Positions 1 through 8,853 of a DNA stretch of 64,000 nucleotides are shown in pieces. The translations under genes were made by a program, and so were the position numbers. A model generated the notes under the pieces. It was not told the DNA's origin. It was given only the letters and a program-made list of their open reading frames with translations, and ran no database searches. The stretch spans positions 73,628 to 137,627 of the forward strand of contig JAUVNS010000008.1 of NCBI GenBank assembly GCA_030599585.1, in the 5' to 3' direction. The number at the start of each line of letters is the position of its first letter. Position 1 is the first letter of the stretch. Source of the stretch: Promethearchaeota archaeon. Its GTDB lineage: Archaea > Asgardarchaeota > Lokiarchaeia > Sigyniarchaeales > SOKP01.

Positions 1-1108
1 CGGACATTTCGGCTGCAGTTCCCATTTCTCCACCGCCAATTACAGAAAGAGCTCCATTATTTTTAGCAGCGTCAGCCATTGCTTTAACCATGTCGAAAGT
101 ACCTTTTCTAAATACTTCTTTTTCAAAAATACCAGGGGGTCCGTTCGCAATAATAGTTTTTGCATTCATTATAATTTCTGTGAATTCCTCTGTAGTTTTA
201 GGACCTATATCACCAGTTACAGCGTTGTAATCCTTTAATTCACTGATAACGATTGCTTTGCGTTTCCCATTTTCTTCAATTATTAAGTCCTTTGGCAAAA
301 TGATCTTGTCTTTAAATTTTTCGTAGGTCTCCTTAATGTCATCTTTTGCCTTCTCTAAATCTTTTACTATTGCTCCTCGGTTTGCTTCTCCAGTATCAAC
401 TCCTATAGCCTCCAAGATTAATATAGCTGTTAAACCAGAGCAGAGTGCGTAATCTAATTTTTCGTTTTCAAAATTGAACTTCATGGCTTTAAATTTATCT
501 ATAGCTTTAGCTCCTCCAATAAGCATAATCATTGGTTTTTCGGGGGACTCTAAGATTTTAGTCATGTATTCGAACTCTTTAACGGTTGTGGGTCCTGCGA
601 TTAATGTTGGCCACCCAATTATCGAGGGTTGTGCTCTATGGGCTGCTCCAAATGCATCTGCGATGAAATAGTCGAATAATGGCGATAGGGTTTTAATCAT
701 CTCCAAGTTTGCTGCTTCAGAAAAGTCCTTAAATTGTTTAGTTTCAGGTTCCCAAGTTCGTACATTATTGAGGACTAACACTTCGCCTACTTTAAGATCT
801 TTTATTGCATTAGTGGCTATTTCTCCGAATACATCCTCTACGTATTTAACAGGGCGATCTAACAATTTCCTTATTTCTTCAGCGTGTAATTCTAAAGAGA
901 TAAAATCTTTCTTGCCTGGTCTTGATTGATGAGCCATAATTACTACAGCACTCTCTTTAAGTTCTTCTAATGAAGGGATTAGAGCGTGAATTCGAGGTGA
1001 TTCGCGAATTCTATTATTTTCAACATCGATATTAGAGTTAATATCGACTCTCATCAAAATTTTCTTTCCTTTTAAATCAACATCTTTATAAGATTTATAA
1101 TCAAACAT
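1..1108 (-). CDS. pgk: Phosphoglycerate kinase, C-terminus cut by window edge
   Basis: My translation of the minus strand from the ATG at 1108 is open to the window edge, about 369 residues; the ORF track misses it because the stop lies outside. It reads as archaeal phosphoglycerate kinase, which interconverts 1,3-bisphosphoglycerate and 3-phosphoglycerate with ADP/ATP in the cytoplasm. Visible family motifs are an N-terminal MRVDIN, MAHQSRPGKKD, the NNVRTWEPE stretch, DAFGAAHRAQPS, the IGGAK turn and NGPPGIFE near the C-terminus, and a final GGGEMGTAAE. Archaeal enzymes run to roughly 400-415 residues, so only some 40 residues are missing. No sign of frameshift. The upstream gap to the VWA gene is short and carries no feature I recognise. 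Confidence 0.95.
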   Translation of the reverse strand, partial: MFDYKSYKDVDLKGKKILMRVDINSNIDVENNRIRESPRIHALIPSLEELKESAVVIMAHQSRPGKKDFISLELHAEEIRKLLDRPVKYVEDVFGEIATNAIKDLKVGEVLVLNNVRTWEPETKQFKDFSEAANLEMIKTLSPLFDYFIADAFGAAHRAQPSIIGWPTLIAGPTTVKEFEYMTKILESPEKPMIMLIGGAKAIDKFKAMKFNFENEKLDYALCSGLTAILILEAIGVDTGEANRGAIVKDLEKAKDDIKETYEKFKDKIILPKDLIIEENGKRKAIVISELKDYNAVTGDIGPKTTEEFTEIIMNAKTIIANGPPGIFEKEVFRKGTFDMVKAMADAAKNNGALSVIGGGEMGTAAEMS

Positions 1109-1258
1109 TTAATCTCACTCTATTTGATTTTGGTTATAATAAATGGTAATATATTATATCAAAAAAAGGTTTCAAATGTTAAATTGGAAATTTGCAACTC
1201 TATTATAATCTTATGATAAGGTAGAAGTAGCAATTTTAATATAGTTTAATTATCGATT

Positions 1259-3397
1259 CTACCTAAAAAATTCTTTTACAACAAATTTACAGAACTGTGT
1301 CAATTTTTCTGCTAAATCTGTTCTATCAGACGATTTTGTTAAAATCCAGTTGTTACCATATAGTTTGTTGAGATAATCTCCTTTAGCATCAATAGAAAAA
1401 GCATAAACTTTAAATTTTTTTTTAACATCTTGAATTTCCTTTATTGCGTCATTCAATCCATATTGAGTACCTGCAGGTTGACCATCTGAAATCATTAGGA
1501 TTAATACATTCTTTTCCAGTTTAGCTGCTTCATGTTTTAGAGATATACCATCTAAATTGCTCCCAATGCGTTGATGGCGTCCAAATTTATCAAATTTTTT
1601 GACATCTGGGTATTCTTCAAAATCCTTTAATAGAATATTTAAGGCGTCATATTCGCCAGTAAAGAGTACGATGCGCAATTGAGCAATTTCATAGAGAGAT
1701 TCACATAACATTACCATAGCAACTTTAGCTGCTTCTAATTTGATTCCTGCCATGCTTCCACTGATATCTACCATCATTAAGATTTTTAATTCTTTTTGTG
1801 TTAATTTTCTCGTGAAACACTTATTATATTTAAAATCGCTTGTAACTGCTTTAATAAATTTATTGTTTAATCGTCCTCTTTTTTGTGAGTTGTCAACATC
1901 ATTTTCATTTCTCAAATCTCGAAATAAATACTTTAACTTAGTTATTATGTTGTTATGTGTCTTCACGATTTCATTGTAAGATAATTCTATTGATCTCATA
2001 TCTTCATTTTCAATGTAGACATCATTTACCTTTCTTTCGGTCTCATTAAATTGGTCTTGATTCTCAATTAACAAGAGCCTTCCTTCCATTGCAGTTTGAG
2101 AATCAGACACCAATTTACTAATTTCATTAATGAAATCAACATCTTTTAGGAGGACATTGTTATTTTGATTCTCTTTATTCAAAATCGCAATTAATTTCTC
2201 AATTTCAACAGCTTTCAGATTTTCGTTATCTTTACATAATTGTTTTAATTTTTCATAAGAGTCTAATTGCTTAAAATCATCCTTGGATAAATCAAATTCA
2301 TTAGAATTAAGAACTTCTTTGAGGTAGTCTTTTATAGATTCAGTTTTTGAATCTCGTTCAACTTCTTCTATTAATTTCTCAATGTCCGCCGTGTTTAGAT
2401 TTAAGTCCTTAATTTTCTCAATTACTTTTTCACTAGCTGAACTTAATTCTGATGATTCTATTTTCTTATCCCGTTCAATAAATTCTTCAAAATGATTTAT
2501 TAGAGGTTCGAGATCTACGGACGAATTATGATGGTACTCTCTCTCTTCAATATTATCGTAAAGGCAAGGATCTTCCATGAAATCTGAATTTTGAAGCTCT
2601 TTTAAATATGTTTCAGAATTTCCCTCTTCCATAATTTCAGATAATTCATTATAATCACCATTTTCGTCTGTTTCATAGTAATCATCGTAATTCGGCTCAT
2701 GAAATGCTTTATTGTTTACATTTTGTGGAGAAACCCTAACCCTATTTATTTTTCTTTTCATGTAAAACTTCTTTAAAACCTTACACAATTGATCAATCGT
2801 AATTATCGATGAAGCGGGTGTTAGCGACTTCAATAGGAATTTTTTTGCCGTGGAAATCGCACGCCAATCTTCTTTGCTCATATTTCGCGTTCTAAATTTT
2901 GGCTTTTTTTGAAATTCTTTATAGTTTTCCATGTATAAATTAATATAAATGAGCAAATTTCCTGAGCACTTCATTTTAAGGATTAATTCAGGAAGTAATT
3001 GTAATGTGAAGGTTCGCAAATTATTGTAGAATCCTGGGAATTTAATATTATTTAAAGAATTAACTCTTACATCTTCTACAACATTGATAACTTGTTTTAT
3101 GAAGTATTGTGGTAAGTTGTATTTTTTTGAAAAAATGTCAATGAGTTTTATAAAAGATAACTCGAATGAGCCATAACCTATATGTCCGCTTTCATGAGCA
3201 ACTAAACCCTGGGCAGTAGTAATATCATCCTTTAACTTTTTTGGTAAATATATAAACCTTCCATCAGTAAAAGTAAGCAATGAATTCTGGTTAAATTCAA
3301 TGTAAATATCCTTCTTTCCGCTTATTCGTTTTCCAATATTAATTAGAGCAAATAAATCTGAGAAGAAATCTTTTTCAAAAATATCATACAAAGTCAA
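1259..3397 (-). CDS. VWA-domain protein with N-terminal HExxH motif, partner of MoxR ATPase
   Basis: This protein of about 712 residues has a C-terminal von Willebrand A domain with the metal-ion-dependent adhesion site MMVDISGSMAG, as in NorD, CobT and other partners of MoxR AAA+ ATPases. The N-terminal part holds VAHESGHIGYG, an HExxH zinc-metallopeptidase-like motif. The centre is acidic, probably coiled coil and low complexity. No signal peptide or membrane segment is seen, so it is probably cytoplasmic. It lies 30 nt after the ATPase gene, so the two are cotranscribed. The ORF track begins at a GTG (3409), but that GTG sits inside GGGGTGATC, a near-perfect anti-16S match; I prefer the TTG six nt downstream of it. 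The substrate matured or remodelled by the pair is unknown. Confidence 0.8.
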   Translation of the reverse strand: MTLYDIFEKDFFSDLFALINIGKRISGKKDIYIEFNQNSLLTFTDGRFIYLPKKLKDDITTAQGLVAHESGHIGYGSFELSFIKLIDIFSKKYNLPQYFIKQVINVVEDVRVNSLNNIKFPGFYNNLRTFTLQLLPELILKMKCSGNLLIYINLYMENYKEFQKKPKFRTRNMSKEDWRAISTAKKFLLKSLTPASSIITIDQLCKVLKKFYMKRKINRVRVSPQNVNNKAFHEPNYDDYYETDENGDYNELSEIMEEGNSETYLKELQNSDFMEDPCLYDNIEEREYHHNSSVDLEPLINHFEEFIERDKKIESSELSSASEKVIEKIKDLNLNTADIEKLIEEVERDSKTESIKDYLKEVLNSNEFDLSKDDFKQLDSYEKLKQLCKDNENLKAVEIEKLIAILNKENQNNNVLLKDVDFINEISKLVSDSQTAMEGRLLLIENQDQFNETERKVNDVYIENEDMRSIELSYNEIVKTHNNIITKLKYLFRDLRNENDVDNSQKRGRLNNKFIKAVTSDFKYNKCFTRKLTQKELKILMMVDISGSMAGIKLEAAKVAMVMLCESLYEIAQLRIVLFTGEYDALNILLKDFEEYPDVKKFDKFGRHQRIGSNLDGISLKHEAAKLEKNVLILMISDGQPAGTQYGLNDAIKEIQDVKKKFKVYAFSIDAKGDYLNKLYGNNWILTKSSDRTDLAEKLTQFCKFVVKEFFR

Positions 3398-3439
3398 TAA
3401 ATTGATCACCCCACTTACACATAAGAATGGTTTATTAAT

Positions 3440-4681
3440 CTAATCTAACACCGGACAGATTCGCCGCATAAAATCCATTAAATCTTTATTCTTATTTCTA
3501 TATAGCCACTTTATATAGCGAAATGTTATTTCTCCATTGCAAAGGTGGTTTTGTCTTATACTTTCCTTATAAACCTTATGATATCCAAGTTTTTCAGTTA
3601 ATTGGATGTAATCTTTTAAAGATGTTCTATGTCGTTGCCAAAACCACTCGAAAAATTTCCACATAAGACTTCCGTCTTCATTTTTATATTTACCATTTCC
3701 TAATTCAAACACATACGCTTCCACTTTACTTTTAAAATTGCTAATAATTTTGGCTTCTGGAGCTCTTGGAAAAATTAAACCCGCTTTTATACTTGATTTA
3801 GCCTTAGAAATTGGAAACAAATATTTCTTTAAATTGTCTTCAAATAATTTTCCATCCAATATCATCGCGATACTTTTCTTTTCTTCTTGGTTCTCACCTA
3901 ATTTATTAATGATAACATTCTCAATATTATATCTTAAATAATCTGGAGACATATTTGATACAATTAAGCAGAAGTTAACAATTAACCTAGTAGAGAAAAT
4001 TTTAGTTATCGAAAAATCTTTTATTGCTTGCTTTCTGATCTGTCTAGCAGCGTCTACAACAGTTTCAGCGACTATTTTTTTACATCCTGATAGTTTAACA
4101 GCAATTTCGATCTCTTTTTGTTTTGTGGGATATGTTATTTCAGGGCAAACTAAGAAACGATCTTCAAATGCTTCTTGAAGTTTATTAATTCCTAATACAC
4201 TTTTGTTCATTGTCCCAATTATAACAAGTTTACTCGTTTCTTTTAAACTACATCTTTCAAATCCTTTCGAAATCAAGTTAATATGGCTTTCTGAGAGAAG
4301 GGAATTTAACGAGATTTGTTCACTTTCTCTAATTGCATTTATTTCATTTATAACAATAAAAGATATACCGTTTTTATTTGCATCTTCTATAGCTCTTGTC
4401 AATGGTCCATGATTGAACTTCGTATCGCCGTTAAATAACTCCCAATTCCCTTCGATATCTCTTCTATCAAGATCTGGTGAACCATCAATTATAAAATATG
4501 AAGAATTGAAATCTTTAGCGAGAGATGTTGCTAAAAGGGTTTTACCCGTTCCAGGAGGACCGTGTAATAAGATACCAATACATCTGCCATTCCCTAAGGA
4601 ATTAATTAAAGCCTTCAAATAGTCAAATTCATTTCTTTGCTGAATGTATTCAATATTTTTACTTATTGCTATGTCTGACAA
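3440..4681 (-). CDS. MoxR-family AAA+ ATPase
   Basis: 413 residues. An N-terminal AAA+ module shows Walker A GPPGTGKTLLATSLA (about residue 40) and a Walker B region FIVINEINAIRE, where INE replaces the usual DE, as in the GvpN/NorQ/CbbQ side of the MoxR family. The EDRFLVCPEITYP stretch fits the sensor/lid region. The C-terminal 150 residues are not recognised and may bind the partner. MoxR ATPases work as chaperones with VWA proteins, and a VWA gene follows directly. The start codon is TTG: an AGGAGG Shine-Dalgarno sits 8 nt upstream (around 4690-4696) and there is no ATG at the right distance. Confidence 0.85.
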   Translation of the reverse strand: MSDIAISKNIEYIQQRNEFDYLKALINSLGNGRCIGILLHGPPGTGKTLLATSLAKDFNSSYFIIDGSPDLDRRDIEGNWELFNGDTKFNHGPLTRAIEDANKNGISFIVINEINAIRESEQISLNSLLSESHINLISKGFERCSLKETSKLVIIGTMNKSVLGINKLQEAFEDRFLVCPEITYPTKQKEIEIAVKLSGCKKIVAETVVDAARQIRKQAIKDFSITKIFSTRLIVNFCLIVSNMSPDYLRYNIENVIINKLGENQEEKKSIAMILDGKLFEDNLKKYLFPISKAKSSIKAGLIFPRAPEAKIISNFKSKVEAYVFELGNGKYKNEDGSLMWKFFEWFWQRHRTSLKDYIQLTEKLGYHKVYKESIRQNHLCNGEITFRYIKWLYRNKNKDLMDFMRRICPVLD

Positions 4682-4994
4682 ATCGATCTCCTCCTACTAA
4701 TATGAATCCTAATTAAATTGAAATTTAGGAAAATAACACTAGAATGATGTTGCTGAATATTGATTTTTGAATTTAAGGTAATTTATAATGGGTACACTAA
4801 TGTATTTAAAAACTCACACCATCTTGAATTTCAAATAATTCTAAAAAATGTCTTAAAATTTAGCGTTTTAAACCTATTTATATGAAAATGTTAAAAATAA
4901 TATGTTGGAACATCTTTCTTAATTTATTAAGGCTAAAAGATTTCAATGAATATAGAGATTTGAACATTAAGTCTTATGAAATTTAGTTCGGTGA
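4682..4994. other. Intergenic region between the MoxR gene and larB
   Basis: 313 nt of AT-rich DNA between divergent genes. It contains the AGGAGG ribosome-binding site of the MoxR gene near 4690 and a TATA-like TTTTAAACCTATTTATATG at about 4865-4883, probably the larB promoter. A 34-codon plus-strand ORF (4882-4986) begins inside that TATA-like stretch and is not called. No RNA gene or repeat was seen. Confidence 0.5.
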
Positions 4995-5780
4995 ATGAGA
5001 TTGGATGATATCAGAGAAATATTAAATCGTTTGTTAAAAAAAGAGTGCTCAGTCGAAGAAGCAGAAAAATTGTTAAAGGCAAATGCTATTGAAGAGGTTG
5101 GAGATTTTGCCAAATTAGATATTTTTCGAAAATTACGCACTGGCGTTGTTGAGGTTATTTACGCGGAAAATAAAACCCCTCAGATGATTATAGAAATAAT
5201 TTCTACATTCTTAAAAAGAAATAAATTTGCAATCGTATCAAGGTATAAAGACGAACAGAAGGCTTTAATTTTTAAAGAATTTGGTGGTAAAGAAGAAATA
5301 TCATTAGATGTTAACGAATTGGCTAAAATTGTAATCGTAAAAGAAAAAGACTTCAAATTTAAAAAGAAGGGTGGAAGGATTGGGATAATTTCAGCCGGAA
5401 GTTCAGATATCCCTATTGCTGAGGAAGCGAAAGTAATTGCAGATTCAATGGGCTGTAAAGTATTTACCAGCTACGATTTAGGAATTGCTGGTATTCATCG
5501 TCTTTTTAAACCTCTCAGTGAAATGATTAAAGAAGATATTCACGTAGTAATTGTATGCGCAGGGATGGAAGGAACCTTGCCTGGAATTGTTGCTGCCCTC
5601 GTTGACATTCCGGTAATAGGAGTTCCCATATCTAGTGGATACGGATTAGGAGAAAAAGGTATTGGTGCTTTAACAACCATGCTTCAATCATGCTCACCAG
5701 GATTATTAGTAGTCAACATTGATAATGGGTTTGGAGCAGGTGCTTCTGCTGCTTTAATAGCTAATAGCATCGCAAAATAA
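4995..5780 (+). CDS. larB: LarB, pyridinium-3,5-biscarboxylate mononucleotide synthase
   Basis: 261 residues, the normal length for LarB (PurE-related). LarB carboxylates and hydrolyses nicotinic acid adenine dinucleotide in the first step to the nickel-pincer nucleotide cofactor. The C-terminal PurE-like fold shows IISAGSSDIPIAEEA, VVIVCAGMEGTLPGIVAALVD and IPVIGVPISSGYG, all typical of the family. The N-terminal 90 residues are the LarB-specific helical part. larC lies 1.6 kb downstream on the opposite strand and nikR further on, which supports the nickel context. LarE and lactate racemase LarA are not in the window. Confidence 0.9.
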   Translation: MRLDDIREILNRLLKKECSVEEAEKLLKANAIEEVGDFAKLDIFRKLRTGVVEVIYAENKTPQMIIEIISTFLKRNKFAIVSRYKDEQKALIFKEFGGKEEISLDVNELAKIVIVKEKDFKFKKKGGRIGIISAGSSDIPIAEEAKVIADSMGCKVFTSYDLGIAGIHRLFKPLSEMIKEDIHVVIVCAGMEGTLPGIVAALVDIPVIGVPISSGYGLGEKGIGALTTMLQSCSPGLLVVNIDNGFGAGASAALIANSIAK

Positions 5781-5915
5781 ATTTTTCATTTAAGAGTTTC
5801 TTCTTACTATTTGTAAGAGATTACAAATTTTGTATATTTTTATAATAAGTTAATTTAAGATTATTATATTCTTAAAATAAAAATTAAAAAAACTATTATA
5901 AAAAATGTGTACGTT

Positions 5916-6578
5916 ATGGCACCTACAGCTGCGTCTCTTGAAGCGTTATCGAAATTGAGACAATTAAATCCTGTAACAGGATGGTATGTTGTTACTCTTT
6001 TAGTCATTGTTTTATATATCTACGGTGTAGAAATCAAAAAAGCAAGGGAGACTAACAATTGGAGCACTGTCTTTGCTGGATTAACATTATTAGGTCTTGA
6101 CCTTATTAATGAAATTTGGAATGGCTTAGTATTTGCCTTTTCAAATTATTCTGCGTTTTGGACTACACCAGGATCAAGTGCTTATATAATTTTAATTGGT
6201 TGGAACATAGAAATAGCATTTATGTTTTCGATCGGAGGTATTGTCTTCGCAAAATTTCTACCAAATGACAAAAAAAAGAAAATTTTAGGACTTCCAAATC
6301 GCTGGGCTATGGCAATCGGCTTTACACTGTTTTCAGTGTTTGTTGAGATTCTATTGAATTGGGGCAATTATTTAATATGGGAGTATGTGTGGTGGAACTG
6401 GTACAACCCCATTTTAATCTTTCTTATAGGTTACTTTCACTTTTTTGTGGGAGCATTTTATGTGTATGACCTTCCCGAAAGAAAAGAAAAAATTAAGGTA
6501 GTAGGACTTATCTACGGAATAGCTATCGTTCTTTTATGTATCTTTGGTCCCTTATTGATGCCTCTTGGTATCTTTTAG
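5916..6578 (+). CDS. Polytopic membrane protein of unknown function
   Basis: About 220 residues with some six to seven hydrophobic segments, for example WYVVTLLVIVLYIYGVEI, ILIGWNIEIAFMFSIGG and VVGLIYGIAIVLLCIFGPLL. I recognise no family. The track starts at GTG 5907; an in-frame ATG at 5916 gives MAPTAASLEALSK and seems the better start. Aromatic-rich loops (YLIWEYVWWNWYNP) stand out. It sits between larB and a TPR gene on the same strand and ends at a strong T-run terminator. A link with nickel metabolism is only positional. Confidence 0.7.
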   Translation: MAPTAASLEALSKLRQLNPVTGWYVVTLLVIVLYIYGVEIKKARETNNWSTVFAGLTLLGLDLINEIWNGLVFAFSNYSAFWTTPGSSAYIILIGWNIEIAFMFSIGGIVFAKFLPNDKKKKILGLPNRWAMAIGFTLFSVFVEILLNWGNYLIWEYVWWNWYNPILIFLIGYFHFFVGAFYVYDLPERKEKIKVVGLIYGIAIVLLCIFGPLLMPLGIF

Positions 6579-6584
6579 CTAATA

Positions 6585-6613
6585 AAAATCCTTTTTTTTT
6601 TTATTTTTTTTCT
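6585..6613 (+). terminator. T-run terminator after the membrane protein gene
   Basis: AAAAATCC followed by an 11-T run and a second T-rich block just after the stop codon. The same AAAATCC-T11 arrangement recurs after the next gene (7361-7387), so it looks like a standard poly-T terminator in this genome. Confidence 0.6.
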
Positions 6614-6799
6614 CAAATAACTATTTGAACTATTTTTTGCGGTATCCAAATGAAGATAATTCAGAACTGACACCGATTTTGACCATTTTACACCTTTTAA
6701 ATTGAATGTGAAAGTATATATATTTAGATTAACATAATTAATATTGAAATTACTAATTCTAAATATAAAAAAAACTAACATACTATAAAGTTGAGACCG

Positions 6800-7333
6800 A
6801 TGGTCGCAACAATTGATAATTTTGAAAAGTCTAAAGAATTTTTTAAAAGTGGCGATATTCTTAATGCCTTAGAGAGTTTTATTAAATCATTAGATCATTT
6901 AGATACTTCGAAAGACGCTAAAAAAGAAGAGTTAATTATGTTTTTGGAAAATCTGTTACAATATAGCAAGGATAACAATCTTAGAAACGAAGAAGCTATG
7001 GTTTTAAGAGCTCTAGGAAGAACTCATTCTAAATTTAGAAATCATGTAGAAGGGTTAAAATATTCGTATCAGGCATTAAAAATTCAAAAGAAAATAGGGA
7101 GAAAGTTAGATATTGCTGAGAGTTTAGTTTTTATTGCTGAAGACCTCGAAATTTCAGGTAATTCTGACGAATGCATAAAATCTTTTACTGAAGCTGCAGA
7201 AATATTTCATGATTTAGGGAAACTAGATAAAGAAATAGAAATCAAAAACGAAATTAACCGGTTGGAAGTTTTTTCTGAACAAATAGTTAAAGATGAATTT
7301 AACTTAAAAAAATTCAATATAGATAACTACTAA
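6800..7333 (+). CDS. Small TPR-repeat protein
   Basis: About 177 residues, almost entirely helical, reading as tetratricopeptide-like repeats: AKKEELIMFLENLLQY, EEAMVLRALGRTHSKFRNHVEGLKYSYQALKIQKKIG and DIAESLVFIAEDLEISGNSDECIKSFTEAAEIFHDLG. TPRs mediate protein-protein contacts; no catalytic or DNA-binding domain is visible. The track uses TTG at 6791; the in-frame ATG at 6800 is preferred, with a TATA-like TCTAAATATAAAA about 35 nt upstream. A poly-T terminator follows. The partner is unknown. Confidence 0.75.
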   Translation: MVATIDNFEKSKEFFKSGDILNALESFIKSLDHLDTSKDAKKEELIMFLENLLQYSKDNNLRNEEAMVLRALGRTHSKFRNHVEGLKYSYQALKIQKKIGRKLDIAESLVFIAEDLEISGNSDECIKSFTEAAEIFHDLGKLDKEIEIKNEINRLEVFSEQIVKDEFNLKKFNIDNY

Positions 7334-7360
7334 ATCAATCCAAGTATGGCCACTAAATTT

Positions 7361-7387
7361 AAAAAAATCCTTTTTTTTTTTAATTTT
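7361..7387 (+). terminator. T-run terminator after the TPR gene
   Basis: AAAAAAATCC followed by 11 T residues, 28 nt after the stop codon and the same composition as the element at 6585-6613. It lies in the gap between convergent genes. Confidence 0.55.
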
Positions 7388-7409
7388 ATATAAAATGAGT
7401 AAGCTGCGG

Positions 7410-8696
7410 CTATGAATTAGTCTTGTAAAGCATTTCTATCACATTTTGACAATAAAACAGTATTTCTTTAACAGGTAGAGATGTATCTTTGCTGATTACT
7501 CTTAAATCTTCAAATTCAGGTTTTACATTGATGACTTCCGTTTTTTCTCCTTTTTTAATAAACGAGATTTTAAAATTCAGTTCATACCATTTACCATTAA
7601 TTTCTATTTTTTCATTCACAATCTTACGATCGACGCAAACACGCTTACTTGAATAGAATCTTACACCAAGCGTACCCAACTCTCTTAAAGTTTTAAGAAT
7701 AAGATCATAACTGTGAGAAGGTTCACAAATGATTTTGATGACGTGACCTGGGCGATTTTTCTTAGTAATACTTGGGATTATTTGAATGTCTAGAATATCT
7801 TCATTTCCTAAAATATTTACAAAATTGCCTAATATTTCTCCTGATACATCGTCTACAGCTGTTTCTAGAATGTTAACTTCCTCAATATAATCACTTATAG
7901 GATGCAACTCATTAGAACGCATCAAATGCTTTCTCTCTCCGTAAAATAAACGAAGTGTATTCGAAAAAGCGTTAAACTCCTTTTGGCCGGTCCCACAGGA
8001 CATCTTTAGCAAATTCATAGAAGGAACAAATTCTGAATGAGTAGGATTTAAATTTACCAATAACGCTGCTCCAGTAGGAGTTACTAGTTCCGCTTCAATA
8101 GGTCCTCCCTTTATAGACAAATTAGAGTTTTCTAATATTTTTACTGTAGCTGGAGCAGGGATAGGCAAGATTCCGTGAGCACTTTTTATTTTTCCACCAC
8201 CAAGAGGTACTTCGCTACAATAATATGAGAAATCTGTGTCAAATCCTCCTAGAGTATCAATTACTTTTGTCACTCCCAAAATATCAATTAGTGTGTCAAC
8301 TGAACTTAATTCGTGAAGGTGTATATTTTCAATTGATTTTCCATGAACTTCAGCTTCGGCTTTAAATAAGGTGCTTAAAACATTCCCTGCAAACTCTTTA
8401 GCTGGATTCGAAAAATAGTTATTATTAAGATACTCATTGAGAGCGTTCGAAAGATCATCCGGAGTTCTATGAATCCTAGATTCCTCTATTATTATCTCAA
8501 GTCTATTAGTTTCTATACCCATCCTTTTAACGATCTTTAGATCAAGTTCTAATTCAGATACACCTTTTAACCTATTCTTTAAATCTTTCAAATTTGTGAT
8601 AATTTGAGTTGGATCAGGTATTAAACCTAATAACGATGCTAATAACATATCCCCCGAGATTCCTGAGTTAGTTAAATCAAAATATATAGATTTCAT
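7410..8696 (-). CDS. larC: LarC, nickel insertion protein of the nickel-pincer cofactor
   Basis: 428 residues, a single fused chain; in some bacteria the LarC1 and LarC2 parts are joined by programmed frameshifting. LarC inserts nickel into pyridinium-3,5-bisthiocarboxylic acid mononucleotide using CTP. The N-terminus YFDLTNSGISGDMLLASLLG is the family signature, followed by HLHELSSVDTLIDILG, GGGKIKSAHGILPIPAPATVKIL and ELVTPTGAALL. The C-terminal half (VDDVSGEILGN, LRELGTLGVRF) matches the LarC2 part. The ATG at 8696 follows a GTG at 8699. It is divergent from the 8854 gene, and a 10-bp inverted repeat lies between them. Confidence 0.92.
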   Translation of the reverse strand: MKSIYFDLTNSGISGDMLLASLLGLIPDPTQIITNLKDLKNRLKGVSELELDLKIVKRMGIETNRLEIIIEESRIHRTPDDLSNALNEYLNNNYFSNPAKEFAGNVLSTLFKAEAEVHGKSIENIHLHELSSVDTLIDILGVTKVIDTLGGFDTDFSYYCSEVPLGGGKIKSAHGILPIPAPATVKILENSNLSIKGGPIEAELVTPTGAALLVNLNPTHSEFVPSMNLLKMSCGTGQKEFNAFSNTLRLFYGERKHLMRSNELHPISDYIEEVNILETAVDDVSGEILGNFVNILGNEDILDIQIIPSITKKNRPGHVIKIICEPSHSYDLILKTLRELGTLGVRFYSSKRVCVDRKIVNEKIEINGKWYELNFKISFIKKGEKTEVINVKPEFEDLRVISKDTSLPVKEILFYCQNVIEMLYKTNS

Positions 8697-8750
8697 CACA
8701 TGCTCACTCTCATGATTAAAATAGGTGAATTTATACCTAGTAATATAAAT

Positions 8751-8789
8751 AAAATAACAATACTAAAAATAATAAACCGTTGTTATTTT
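8751..8789. promoter_or_regulatory. Inverted repeat between larC and the nikR operon
   Basis: AAAATAACAA (8751-8760) and its exact reverse complement TTGTTATTTT (8780-8789) are separated by 19 nt. The pair lies in the divergent intergenic region, upstream of the TATA-like AGTTATAAATTTAAG that serves the 8854 gene. NikR binds widely spaced inverted repeats, so this is a candidate NikR operator, but the arm spacing is longer than the well-known bacterial N16 arrangement. AT-rich sequence also makes chance repeats more likely. Confidence 0.35.
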
Positions 8790-8853
8790 ATAATAAATTG
8801 TACTTAATTTCAATTTAATAGTTATAAATTTAAGATTAAAAAAATGGTTAGTT

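Noticed and set aside
474-671. Plus-strand 65-aa ORF
   Set aside because: It is the antisense shadow of pgk, whose minus-strand reading is clear.
4882-4986. 34-codon ORF just before larB
   Set aside because: Its ATG lies within the TATA-like sequence that probably drives larB, and it has no Shine-Dalgarno or recognisable composition.
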